From Paragordius varius (taxonomy: Eukaryota; Nematomorpha): a stretch of 64,000 nt of DNA. Of the stretch, positions 57,101 to 62,851 are shown one piece after another. A model generated the notes under the pieces. That model saw only the letters and a list, made by a program, of their open reading frames with translations. It ran no database searches and was not told the origin of the DNA. The stretch is taken from NCBI GenBank assembly GCA_964247055.1, contig OZ176051.1:10602001-10666000 (forward strand). The letters are read 5' to 3'. The stretch's first letter is position 1; each line of letters starts with the position of its first letter. Made by a program: the position numbers and the translations under genes.

Positions 57101-59888
57101 ATATTTTATGCTTACACCTGGTATAAAATACTTATAAAAAAATTTAAATTTAAACAAAATATAACCATACATCATATTTAAATAAATATAATATATAATA
57201 ATTATTAAAAATTACCCGTGGTGGTTGTTTCGAATCGTCCAGGGGTAGTCTTTTCCGTAATGACTGATGTGACAGGTGATGAAACTGTAGTTGTAGAGTC
57301 AGATTCCTCATCTATACAGAGCATAATTTCAAAATATAATATATATATAAATGTTAAATTCAGGAATCAAGATAACAAAAAATATTAAATGTGATAAAAC
57401 CTTTAGGTGTCGTAGACTCTACTGACATGGTTGTTGTAGATCCTGTGCATTAAAAATCAAATTATAAATAAATTGATCTCTATATTATACCATTTACAAT
57501 TCAAATACACCCTTGAACAATTCAAATCACCCTTGAACAATTCAAATTAACCCTAAAAATAAATTAAATGGTTTCGGGCTAATATAACTCATTATTAATA
57601 TGAAAGATATCTTGATGTCATAGTTTATTATTTTTTCATTACTATTTAAATTTTAAACAAAATTTCATTTTTTTCAAAATATAAAAAATATAAGTAATTT
57701 TAAATCTTAAAAAAAAACACTTAATTGAATTGTTCGAAGGTGAATTTGAATTGTTTAAGGGTGATTATGAATAAATGGTATATTTTTTTAGAAAGTTAAG
57801 TAAAGATTAGGTTCAAAATGATTTAAGGATATTTTACCGCTTCCGCCAGGAGTAACTGTTATTGTGGAACCTTCTGTGGTGGAAACCGTTGTGGTGCCTT
57901 AAAAAGTAGATTTAGGTTATTTTTGTATAGAGAGGATGACTGTCATTTTTTTATATAAATATTTAATATGGTTATGTTAGTTTACTTTCGATGGTTGGGG
58001 TTGTTGGACAATCTGGGTTAGCAGTGGTGGTTGTTTCCATAACTGGAGTTGTTGCTAACATTTAAAATATTATTTTAACACTTCGATTCAAATTGTGGTT
58101 AAATAACCCAGACTAATTTTGAGTTAAGATTTTTAAAAAACTACTGAATGAAACGGTCCCAATTTAAATTTATGCTTTTATCCTAATAAAATTATATAAA
58201 TATGTCAAATATCTAAATAAAATTTTGTTTTGAAAAAAAGTTCCATGTCAGACGCCATTTTTATTTCACAAAATTTTTGCAACATATCGTCTTCATTTAA
58301 TTTTAAGGGTAAAATTAAACCTAATTTTTTATTTAAATTACATCTAACATTGATAGAAATAGAAAAAGCGATTTGTATTTATTTTAATTTTACCATTGCA
58401 CACATGTCACGTTGACTAAATTTGTACCTTTCGGTCTTAGCTTAGAATAATTAATTAAGTATTTTTTAATAAAAAATTTTATATGTTATATAAGTACAAA
58501 ATTTTGCAATGGTTTTGATTCCTTCTATATATTTTAAAGAATTTTGAAACAGGCCTGGGGTATATAATACCCCAATTTAAATCGCCGGACTAAAATGAAT
58601 GTGTTATATCCAAGTGTTAATAAAATAAATATGGCCAATAAACTTGAAATTATTTTTAATTTTTAATATATATTACTTCTGCCACTTGAAGAAGTTGTTG
58701 TTGATTCTGAGGGGGTGGGACTAGTTGTGGATGTTTGATCTTTCTCAGTGGTGCTTGAAAGAGTTGTGGTACTTTCTGAACCAACTTTACATACATTTGA
58801 AAAAAATGTTTAAAATATCAACACAAGAAATAATTCATGTTGCACACATATACTATAAATAATTTAATATTTTTTGTTAGTAAACCTTATTTTATATCAT
58901 TTTTATGTTATATTTAGATTTTAATTTTTCAGAACTATACATAATGAAAATTTTACACTCTATACTTTTAGATTTTTGTAACATTAGACCCACATTGTAT
59001 AATAATGGGCTACACCCAAATTCAGCCATTTAAATGAAAAAGAATGGAAGCACAACCGAAACCATAATAAATTTGGCAAAAAATTCTTTGGATTTAAAAT
59101 GAACAATCCATGACGGAACTTAAAACTATTTTATTAATTTCTTTTGATCTAAATGCGAAATATTCATTTTGGCTCATAACGTATCAAATGATAGATGCAT
59201 AAACATAAACCTTATTTTACACCCCTTTTTTCATTATAACATATCTGTAAAGTAGTTGTAAATTAGTGAAAACCTTGAGGAGTAGTTGTGGTAGAAGAAT
59301 CTATGCTGGGAGTAGATCCAGCCGTACTTTTTACTGAAGAAGATGCCGTTGTTGAAAGCGGCGTGGATTTTGATGAGGTTTCTCGGGAAACGGTAGAGGT
59401 TTGGGCTGTACTAGAAACGGTTGAACTGGAATCGGTTTCTAAAATTATATAAAATACAGTAAAAATTTTAAAAAAAATATAAATATCAATTAAACTCTTA
59501 AATTTTCCTATAAAACAATTTACAATTTTATATTATATTTTATATAGAGAGTGCAAACATCTTCATTTACTATATTGCAACTCAAAACGATATGTAATAA
59601 TTAGAAATGGTAAAAAAAATTGGTTGTCTTTTTTTAGAAAAATTTTCTTCCTTTTTGTTTTGTCACTGCAATTTTAATTTTTATTTTTAATACCTTTAAA
59701 AATGTTATTTTATTTATGTTTCTAATTTTCAGATAACTAAAACTAATAATATCCATATTTTATCATTATTTGGTAAAAATTTAATATTTTATAGTATAAA
59801 CCTTGGGTAGTAGTTTCTTGCGTTGTGGATTGACTGGCCATTGTGGTATTATATTCTGAAGGCGTAGTTTTACCAGTTACAACTATTA

Positions 59889-59946
<58 letters not shown>

Positions 59947-62851
59947 AGACTTAAGACAGATATAATTTTTATGTTTGTTTATAAATATATATACCTTGAG
60001 TAGTTTCCGATGAACCAGTAGAACTAGTTGACAGGGTTGTGGCTAATATAATATAATCATAATTAAATATTATTGATAATAAAAAATATATGATGATGTA
60101 TAATAATATATTTTATTTCATACCCAAACAATCAATGAGTAAAAAGCTTAGGGAATGACGATTTCCATCACATTCAAAGATAGAAGGGTCGGCAAACATC
60201 AAAAACGAATTTGATAATTGTTTAGTTTCCCCATTTTTATACTGCATATATACGCCTTGTTCATTGGAAACGACAGTATCCTACGCATTTTTTGCAATAA
60301 AATATAATTAGATTATATATATGTAATAAATAGGTTCTAAATATAAAAATTAAAACCTTATATATCATTTTTAATAAATATTACCAGTTGTTGGAGGTTG
60401 GGTAGGAAAGGACATATTTTGCTTAAAACACCTGATTTTTCATTGTAATAACACAAAGTTGGTGTGTATATTGTTTTGGGGTTGATAACTTTGCATGTCA
60501 TCTGTGATAATAAGACAAGAAATTGAAAATAAAAGGACGTAAAAATATTTTTGATTGATAAAACAATATTGTAATTTTTTACAATTAATTTTTTACAGTT
60601 ACAATTTTCATTGCTTTATTAATTTCGCACCCAAAATCATAAGATACCTTTATAACAAGATTTAAAAAAATAGGTTTCTATAAACATCTGTCTTTTACTT
60701 TTTATGTTTTGTCTCTATTATTTTAATTTTTTCTGTATAAGAATTTAGAGTAAAATGAAATTTACCGTAATACTCACAAGATATAATTTTATTTTTTTTA
60801 GTTTTAAATTAGGCTATAACATGTATATCTTACATCACTGTTCATTGTCATATGCATGGGGTATAAACGTGAAAGCCATGTATATTCATCCATTAAGTTG
60901 GGATACCAATCTTGAGAACCGCCAGTAAGCATGCCCATATGCTGATAAACTGCATAAATCTTTTCATCTTCCGGAACTCTCATGAGCTCAACAGATCCCC
61001 TAAACAAAGAATTGAAATATATTTAGCCGAGTGATTTTGAGAAATAAGTGATAATTAATACTTTGCGGATGGTATTTCATTTCCAGTTAACATTTTTATA
61101 TCGTATGTCCCATTGGTTGAAACCATGTCACACAAAGCTTCTAAAAAATTTGGAATACATTTAATCAAAAAAATTATTCTAAATTTAATCTTATAGTAAA
61201 ACAACATCCACAATTTTATGCATTATTTACCTGGTGGGGCTGTTGTTGTTTCAATATCATCCGTCGTAGTTGTTTCTATTTCTATTATTAAATTTTAAAG
61301 AATTTTTTAAGTATATATTTATTTAAATTTATTTTATAAATTATTATATGAATATAATATACCATCAGTCGTAGTGGAGAAAAAGGTTGACAATGTTGTA
61401 CTGATAGGTTTAGTTGTAACGTCTAGAAATATATAATTATGTAGCAATTATTTTTAAACACAAAGATTTTACAAAAATATATTACCTGTGGGAGATGTGG
61501 TAGATAAACTTTGATCTATATCAAAATATATAATATATTAATATCATCTGGTATTAATTTAAATATTCTATCAACCCAATTTAACACAAAGGGTGGTCAA
61601 ACTTTCAACACTACTTTTTGAGAAAATTATACACTAACACATATTATTAATTAATTAACATGCATAAATTACTAAAAATGCTACGCATTAATTATCTGAC
61701 ATAACTAATCACCGCCTTTTATATAACTCAATAGGTGAAAAAGCCGGTGTTTCTCTATGCAAATTATGATATTTGATTATAGGTTTCGTATTATGTTTTT
61801 TCACCCGAAAATTTAAAATATTTAAATTAGATATCCTAAATCAGGTCTTAGTCTGGGCACCCTCGGGTCTAAAGAGAATCATAAAATTGAAACTTTATAG
61901 AAAAAAATAAAAATAATACCGCAATGTTTAAAGATGATTTTGAGTTTATGCATGCTTCCACGAATAGCAAAATCACCCATTATGTAGATGATAAAATGTC
62001 CTTCATTTTGACTGGGTACTTTGCCATCAATGCTAACACCAGTTGGTAATTGATTTATGGAAATCTAGTTGATAAGATGAAATACATTTTTATTATAAAA
62101 AGTGGTTAAAACAAAAATATATTTATATTTATTTTATCACAATAATTTAGATTAACATACATCATGTGACATTTCTGGAACAAAGCAAACGATAGGATTT
62201 GCTGTTTCATCAATGATGGCAGTGCACAACGTGGTTGGACAAGTTGGGCATTTTTTAAGATCGATTTGTAACTAAATACATTATATATCGAGATAAGAAA
62301 TAAATTTATTATGGTATTTCGCCAAATGAAAAGGATCATAGTTTTAACCCTTTTTTTACTATAATCAAACCCATTCGAGATCAATATACCTTGGTAAAAA
62401 ATTTCATTTCCAAGCGCTAAAACTAATGCGGACATAGAAATCCCTAAACAAAAATTTAAATTTAAATTCAGAAATTTATACATTTGTTTCAATTATCCTT
62501 CATCCGTAAAGATATATTTGGGATAGTCATTAACAGTTAGGGTAGAATTCAAGATATTAAGGAATAATTGCCAATATTTTTTTTTATGGAATAAACCAAA
62601 GCCTGGTCATGAAATATTTGAATAGTAATATCTTAACACTTACATTACTATCGATGAGAACATTCTTTCCTTTACCGTTTTTGGTGTTATTGGGTTTTAG
62701 CGATTGTAAAATGAGTAAATCCTTAACCAAACTGTTTTGAGCTGATCGACTGGGAAAACTCCAAGGGGCTCCGGATGGCAAATATAAATGCTTTCCCTCA
62801 ATTATCCACACTAATTTATCACCTTCACGGATGAATTTAACATTCTCCGAC
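26742..62851 (-). CDS. Giant modular mucin/proteoglycan-like secreted protein, 5'-partial, at least 110 exons
   Basis: One continuous reading path runs through 110 exons read by eye: 35 exons of nine globular modules and 75 Thr/Ser/Pro-rich linker exons. Together they give about 10.2 kb of coding sequence, near 3,400 residues. Every internal exon has an AG acceptor (usually T/A-rich then TTTAG or ATAG) and a GT donor (often GTAAGT or GTAAAT). Every linker exon is a multiple of three in phase 1-1, and every module exon fits the same 1-2, 2-0, 0-0, 0-1 pattern. No stop interrupts the path. Low charge, paired cysteines, N-glycosylation sequons and mucin-like linkers indicate an extracellular protein. 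No signal peptide or first exon is visible; these probably lie beyond the window. No enzymatic motif is recognised. It could in principle be more than one gene, but no internal start or end was found. Confidence 0.8.
26956..27245. mobile_element. MITE copy 1 (TIR TACCATTTACARTTCAAATT)
   Basis: The element starts TACCATTTACAGTTCAAATT and ends with the inverse (AATTGAATT-type reading TTGAATTGTAAATGGTA). Sub-terminal copies of CAATTCAAATTCACCC and its inverse repeat two to three times per arm. It lies in the intron between exons C and D of module 9. No coding capacity. Flanking TA suggests a TA target, as in Tc1/mariner-type MITEs, but this is not certain. Confidence 0.8.
27918..28996 (-). CDS. 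Linker 8: four Thr-rich exons
   Basis: Exons are 28928-28996 (TTTSLYTQTTEGVPFNTTSS...), 28592-28630 (STTTQATTTAES), 28331-28375 (SGSGDISTTTPTTI) and 27918-27968 (SSTTPIVLMSTTTQTT). The first three parallel those following module 7. The intron before the first (28,997-29,597) has only a small GGTTAG/CTAACC hairpin near 29,398. The intron before the last contains a foldback element (28,071-28,298). Confidence 0.75.
28071..28298. mobile_element. Foldback element I, ~98-bp arms
   Basis: The left arm starts TACAGTTGTATCCTTTATTT and the right arm, reverse-complemented, starts TACAGTCATGTATCCTTTAT. They remain alignable through AAAGAATGGAAAAAA and TATGGTATTAAT, leaving a short loop of ~30 bp. It lies in a linker 8 intron. 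No coding capacity. Confidence 0.75.
29598..30541 (-). CDS. Module 8 (four exons), paralogue of module 7
   Basis: A 30439-30541: NICDYVSESKYYETTEIV, with ILGLNAATSY matching MLGLNETT in module 7. B 30082-30295 (71 codons): KRVLNFDVFEIFNT, a tight CX2C pair (GCQVCHRNN) and QYEILSD. C 29872-29994: DLTLCLEYMRT and SSCHNEFSQMN, cysteines 14 apart. D 29598-29763: VTITQNTNSVVV and HSVDFVIADC, ending at an A|GTGACA donor. Reading on past that donor meets a stop after a few Ile codons. Confidence 0.88.
30624..30789 (-). CDS. Linker 7c: two exons before module 8
   Basis: Exons are 30730-30789 (TTSANASSSTTGPSSTTQS) and 30624-30656 (SGSGYTTATT), both phase 1-1. They mirror the two exons immediately in front of module 7 and belong to the duplicated nine-exon block. 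Confidence 0.72.
31056..34189 (-). CDS. Linker 7b: four-exon cassette present three times
   Basis: In transcript order each cassette is IPTTTSTDCDT, then PASTTTEASSTTTES, then SGSGDMSTTPVTYPTTT, then QSTQSTTAETTPFET. Copy 1: 34154-34189, 34033-34077, 33901-33954, 33783-33833. Copy 2: 32625-32660, 32494-32541, 32366-32419, 32242-32292. Copy 3: 31438-31473, 31307-31354, 31181-31234, 31056-31106. The DCD cysteine is kept in all three. Introns are also duplicated: 31,474-32,241 and 32,661-33,782 share GTCCAAC/ATCCAAC and AATGGCTTAGCGGG tracts. The third intron (34,190-34,877) shares only parts. All twelve exons are phase 1-1. Confidence 0.8.
31548..31760. repeat. hAT-fossil-like GC-richer intron segment, copy 1
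   Basis: CAGGAGTATCCAACC and GGCTTAGCGGGACGC at one end and GCATGCAAACCGCGGGCC at the other stand out from the AT-rich intron. They recall hAT-type termini (CAGGGGTGTCCAACC). It was duplicated with the linker 7b cassette; the sister copy is at 32,730-33,003. Confidence 0.35.
32730..33003. repeat. hAT-fossil-like GC-richer intron segment, copy 2
   Basis: CAGGAATGTCCAACAC, GGCTTAGCGGGCCGCATT and GCATGCAGACCGCGGGGCC are homologous to 31,548-31,760. A further CAACGGACCGCAGTC stretch is unique to this copy. No target duplication is visible. Confidence 0.35.
33299..33540. mobile_element. MITE copy 2, partly degraded
   Basis: It begins ACTATTTACAATTCAAATTC and ends GTGTGAATTGTAAAT. The arms are shorter than in copy 1, and the internal stretch (TTTCATATTAATAATTAG) is in the same orientation as copy 1. 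It lies in the linker 7b intron. Confidence 0.7.
34554..34816. mobile_element. MITE copy 3
   Basis: It begins TGCCATTTACAATTCAAATT with repeated CAATTCAAATTCAC motifs and ends AGGGGTGAATTTAAACCATT. The internal part matches copy 1 orientation. It lies in the intron before 34154-34189. Confidence 0.7.
34878..35563 (-). CDS. Linker 7a: four Thr-rich exons after module 7
   Basis: Exons are 35489-35563 (TTTSVYVKSTTGDAYNTTVV...), 35137-35184 (PTTTSATQSSTTTES), 35011-35073 (SGSGDMSTSKSTPMTHSTTT) and 34878-34919 (SSSTTAETTPFET). The first three parallel the exons that follow module 8. All are phase 1-1. Confidence 0.75.
35775..37175 (-). CDS. Module 7 (four exons), paralogue of module 8
   Basis: A 37073-37175: NVCDFTSEAKNYDTLEIL, a longer A with C-x8-Y but no Gly. 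B 36290-36509 (73 codons): PEQIFIIPTT, KRILSFDMSEIFNT, a CX8C loop (CIGGVGSMSC) and QYNILSD. C 36038-36160: DLSLCLHYLRT and NVVCTKEFSQMN, cysteines 14 apart. D 35775-35943: VTITQGKNSVVV and HSVDFVIAEC. The C exon tail, D start and D end are nearly shared with module 8. The B-A intron (36,510-37,072) holds nothing recognised. Confidence 0.88.
36206..36232. repeat. (TA)n microsatellite
   Basis: About 13 TA units in the B-C intron of module 7. Confidence 0.9.
37251..37653 (-). CDS. Linker 6: four short Thr/Ser-rich exons
   Basis: Exons are 37615-37653 (IPTTSPTAYTTQ), 37498-37530 (GSGSGFTSPL), 37366-37422 (TISTESTSSSTPSTTTES) and 37251-37280 (SGSGSTTTT). The last two correspond to 30730-30789 and 30624-30656 in the duplicated block in front of module 8. 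All are phase 1-1. Confidence 0.75.
37748..39114 (-). CDS. Module 6 (four exons), with loop cysteine pair
   Basis: A 39030-39114: DICKEITETGWYDM. B 38734-38938 (68 codons): PEKTFIRRDGTTLTWVID, a CX6C loop (CYHNRPEC), NEIVFVQRTF and NVTIESN. C 38522-38641: LLICTFF and TKCFSPM, cysteines 14 apart, with a sequon at NMT. D 37748-37913: ATIRQEPNYV and HHTANIVIKEC. The C-D intron is long (37,914-38,521) and holds a plus-strand 111-codon frame that I do not regard as a gene. Confidence 0.88.
39471..40264 (-). CDS. Linker 5: five Thr-rich exons
   Basis: Exons are 40211-40264 (STISTTPTTETTTPVDS), 39925-39981 (STTVSTVPTETTTPIDSS), 39769-39822 (SSTTTVTPTSSTVSDPS), 39629-39682 (KTESTTPGTISTTTPYK) and 39471-39512 (TTTPSIITTTTQQ). 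The first two are clear duplicates. All are phase 1-1 and none has a canonical SGSG start. Confidence 0.75.
40522..41725 (-). CDS. Module 5 (four exons), with loop cysteine pair
   Basis: A 41632-41725: DICDWIQQSGRYNI. B 41001-41211 (70 codons): QLVWTLDFPEIYE, then an extra CX6C loop (ICPLFDPNC), ending YEFVSD. C 40806-40919: LTVCYSQL and YSTCHIPE, cysteines 11 apart. D 40522-40687: LNVKQESDGLLMDM and HSIRIIIDNC. The inserted loop pair replaces the Gly-rich stretch at the same place in module 4. Confidence 0.88.
41818..41871 (-). CDS. Linker 4: single Thr-rich exon
   Basis: An 18-codon phase 1-1 exon reading TTTPMSSTITTTTRETT. It is the only spacer between modules 4 and 5, the shortest linker in the protein, so these two modules probably sit close together. 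Confidence 0.75.
41957..43554 (-). CDS. Module 4 (four exons), cleanest example of the domain
   Basis: A 43470-43554: DMCDIVTETGNYTIRDV. B 42767-42971 (68 codons): PEKIELERKNGLITWVV, NEIVWLHNTY and NYTIESD. C 42555-42671: KLCRLHFDDD and VVCFVPAS, cysteines 12 apart. D 41957-42131: NKVIQQNVNVYVEEYG and HKFKIVIKDC. The module has exactly four cysteines, one in A, two in C and one in D, which could form two disulfides. Alternating hydrophobic residues suggest a beta-rich fold (inference). The A-B intron carries a hAT-like insertion (43,038-43,392). The C-D intron (42,132-42,554) holds nothing recognised. Confidence 0.9.
43038..43392. mobile_element. Non-autonomous hAT-like element with 8-bp target duplication
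   Basis: The left end is CAGTGGTGTTACC; the right end, reverse-complemented, is AAGTGGTTCCCAACC. These resemble the CAGTGGTTCCCAACC-type termini of hAT elements. The 355 bp are flanked on both sides by CCCTAAAT (43,030-43,037 and 43,393-43,400), an 8-bp duplication as expected for hAT. A run of ten Gs lies inside (43,081-43,090). No transposase. It is inserted in the module 4 A-B intron. Confidence 0.75.
43646..44399 (-). CDS. Linker 3: three Thr-rich exons
   Basis: Exons are 44268-44399 (44 codons, TTTTMPTPSVTTPTPTITET...), 44065-44166 (STTIETESTTVSGSGSGDTT...) and 43646-43711 (TSEKTTTVTTPTVPTLTTTP). In the second, the SGSGSG motif sits in mid-exon instead of at the start. All are phase 1-1. 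Confidence 0.75.
44501..45854 (-). CDS. Module 3 (four exons)
   Basis: A 45773-45854 carries EICITVTESGFYKIRDF. B 45244-45448 (68 codons) has LVYWPISAEDIYIP, QIVWLERFSF and ends NNTVIESD at GTAAGT. C 45002-45112 has ELCAVELV and VTCFIPM, cysteines 11 apart. D 44501-44651 starts DTIVQGTDGIQIIG and ends HTFKILLEEC before a short tail. Only the four core cysteines are present, so this and module 4 show the basic fold without loop disulfides. Sequons occur at NNT. The D-C intron (44,652-45,001) holds nothing recognisable. Confidence 0.88.
45938..46910 (-). CDS. Linker 2f: five Thr-rich exons before module 3
   Basis: Exons are 46818-46910 (TGSGTTTKESPDTSVITQET...), 46418-46507 (SGSGTTTLESTVTSVKTEET...), 46240-46275 (FSTTPSSASTT), 46071-46124 (SGSGSGFSTTPSVTTTQ) and 45938-45994 (TSLETITTTQSTQTTIFV). 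The first two belong to the same subtype as 51201-51293 (GSG-TT-x-SP-x-TSV-x-TE). All are phase 1-1. The last exon feeds directly into module 3. Confidence 0.75.
47156..53064 (-). CDS. Linker 2e: thirteen-copy cassette exon array (33-35 residues each)
   Basis: Cassette exons are 52960-53064, 52646-52750, 52426-52527, 52041-52142, 51681-51785, 50884-50982, 50522-50626, 49836-49940, 49481-49585, 49096-49197, 48300-48404, 47768-47872 and 47156-47260. Most are 105 nt; four are 99 or 102 nt by loss of one or two codons. Each reads close to (D/E)SGSGSESTTGTPTQSTM, then TYSADTVDTTTTPTTTE. One exon of another type, 51201-51293 (TGSGSTTMKSPQTSVVTEST...), interrupts the series. All are phase 1-1. Some neighbouring introns are also alike (47,264-47,767 and 47,873-48,299 share AACAATCCTAAAACGCG and flanks), so exon plus intron was the unit of tandem duplication. 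Each cassette offers a dense O-glycosylation target preceded by a possible glycosaminoglycan site. Confidence 0.85.
47329..47356. repeat. (TA)n microsatellite
   Basis: About 14 TA units immediately upstream (minus strand) of cassette exon 47156-47260. The sister intron upstream of 47768-47872 lacks it. Confidence 0.9.
48463..48639. mobile_element. Foldback element II, ~65-bp arms
   Basis: The left arm ATACAGTATGCATTTTAATG, then GTTGCTTATTTCACAATATA, pairs with the right arm, whose reverse complement begins ATACAGTATGGATTTCAATG. The loop is about 45 bp. Its ends differ from foldback element I beyond TACAGT. It lies between cassette exons 48300-48404 and 49096-49197. Confidence 0.72.
53329..55437 (-). 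CDS. Linker 2d: five Thr-rich exons
   Basis: Exons are 55336-55437 (PIDSTSTVSASTSSETSTAS...), 54824-54922 (SGSGSTSTTIETTPETTIGS...), 54440-54493 (SGSGDTTSSPVISSSTT), 54269-54340 (GSESTTMESPVTSVITEETT...) and 53329-53373 (EPVTTTPLASSTTT). Two open with SGSG. The intron 53,374-54,268 (~895 bp) is the longest in this stretch. I see no exon or mobile element in it, only a weak 79-codon frame without recognisable content. A MITE lies in the intron upstream of the second exon. Confidence 0.7.
54131..54164. repeat. (TA)n microsatellite
   Basis: A TA tract of about 16 units with a small interruption at its right end, in the long intron 53,374-54,268. Confidence 0.9.
55009..55302. mobile_element. MITE copy 4, internal part inverted
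   Basis: It runs from TACCATTTACAGTTCAAATT to AACTATAAATGGTA. The internal ATAACTCATTATTAATATAA is the reverse complement of the matching part of copies 1-3, so it inserted in the opposite orientation. It lies in a linker 2d intron. Confidence 0.78.
55606..56803 (-). CDS. Linker 2c: five-exon block, copy 2
   Basis: Exons are 56702-56803 (SEDTTTLSTTPQEESSTTSP...), 56381-56443 (TTFVQTTTANPDCPITPSIE), 56250-56309 (TTTVSPTESSTITVTTTES), 55776-55820 (SESTTVSQESTTTQ) and 55606-55704 (GGSGLSTTTVTSPKTSVITE...). Order, approximate lengths and sequence match the block at 57,216-58,775 exon for exon, including the lone cysteine in ANPDCP. A segmental duplication of about 1.5 kb plus the following ~400 bp explains this. 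Confidence 0.75.
57216..58775 (-). CDS. Linker 2b: five-exon block, copy 1
   Basis: Exons are 58677-58775 (STTTLSSTTEKDQTSTTSPT...), 57986-58054 (TTPVMETTTTANPDCPTTPT...), 57838-57897 (TTTVSTTEGSTITVTPGGS), 57401-57442 (STTTMSVESTTPK) and 57216-57311 (EESDSTTTVSSPVTSVITEK...). Each corresponds in order to an exon of the next block (55,606-56,803). The second exon has a single cysteine in ANPDCP, unusual for a mucin linker. Introns contain a MITE (57,488-57,780) and an ~620 bp stretch (58,055-58,676) where I see no exon. Confidence 0.75.
57488..57780. mobile_element. MITE copy 5, same orientation as copy 4
   Basis: It runs from TACCATTTACAATTCAAATA to ATGAATAAATGGTA with several CAATTCAAAT / GAATTGTTCGAAGG sub-terminal repeats. 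The internal part resembles copy 4 (TAACTCATTATTAATATGAA). It lies in a linker 2b intron. Confidence 0.78.
59274..60042 (-). CDS. Linker 2a: three Ser/Thr-rich exons after module 2
   Basis: Exons are 59995-60042 (TTLSTSSTGSSETTQ), 59802-59882 (VTGKTTPSEYNTTMASQSTT and onward) and 59274-59438. The last is the longest linker exon at 55 codons, almost entirely Ser/Thr with SRETSSKSTPLSTTASSS. All are phase 1-1. The intron between the first two contains a (TA)n tract (59,895-59,941). Confidence 0.75.
59895..59941. repeat. (TA)n microsatellite, longest in window
   Basis: About 23 uninterrupted TA units in the intron just upstream of exon 59802-59882 on the minus strand. Confidence 0.95.
60124..61140 (-). 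CDS. Module 2 (four exons)
   Basis: A 61062-61140 carries ALCDMVSTNGTYDI (C-x8-Y). B 60834-60999 is the shortest B exon (55 codons), with DEYTWLSRLYP and the terminal NSD. C 60385-60501 has LCYYN and KICPF, cysteines 12 apart, plus an extra early cysteine (MTCKV). D 60124-60280 ends HSLSFLLIDC and has an additional cysteine (IFECDGNR) that could pair with the extra one in C. The C-B intron (60,502-60,833) holds nothing recognisable. Confidence 0.85.
61231..61515 (-). CDS. Linker 1: three Thr-rich exons
   Basis: Exons are 61486-61515 (QSLSTTSPT), 61363-61422 (VTTKPISTTLSTFFSTTTD) and 61231-61275 (ETTTTDDIETTTAPP). All are phase 1-1. The last has two in-frame AG acceptors six bases apart (61275 or 61281), the second adding two residues. 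This is a short O-glycosylation-type spacer between modules 1 and 2. Confidence 0.75.
61920..62851 (-). CDS. Module 1 (exons B, C, D; exon A not found)
   Basis: Exon B 62644-62851 enters in phase 2, carries LVWIIEGKHLYLP and ends in VLIDSN at a GTAAGT donor. Exon C 62161-62271 has an extra cysteine pair (KCPTCPTTLC) before IVCFVPE. Exon D 61920-62064 starts ISINQLPTGVSI and ends with the family's H-x8-C motif, HKLKIIFKHC. The phase-2 entry of B requires an upstream A exon (about 80-100 nt with C-x8-[YF]). None is convincing between 62,852 and the inverted-repeat element at 63,451, so the 5' end is probably outside the window or displaced by insertions. Confidence 0.8.
62390..62443 (-). other. 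Candidate cryptic or poison exon between module 1 exons B and C
   Basis: The segment is flanked by TTTGTTTAG and GTATATTG, is 54 nt long and would be open in phase 1-1, reading ISMSALVLALGNEIFYQ. Its tail resembles the end of A exons (compare LGNDIPFY in module 9). The surrounding B-C junction is phase 0, and in that frame the segment contains a stop, so including it would truncate the protein. It may be a decayed exon, an alternative first exon (it has an ATG) or chance. Confidence 0.25.
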
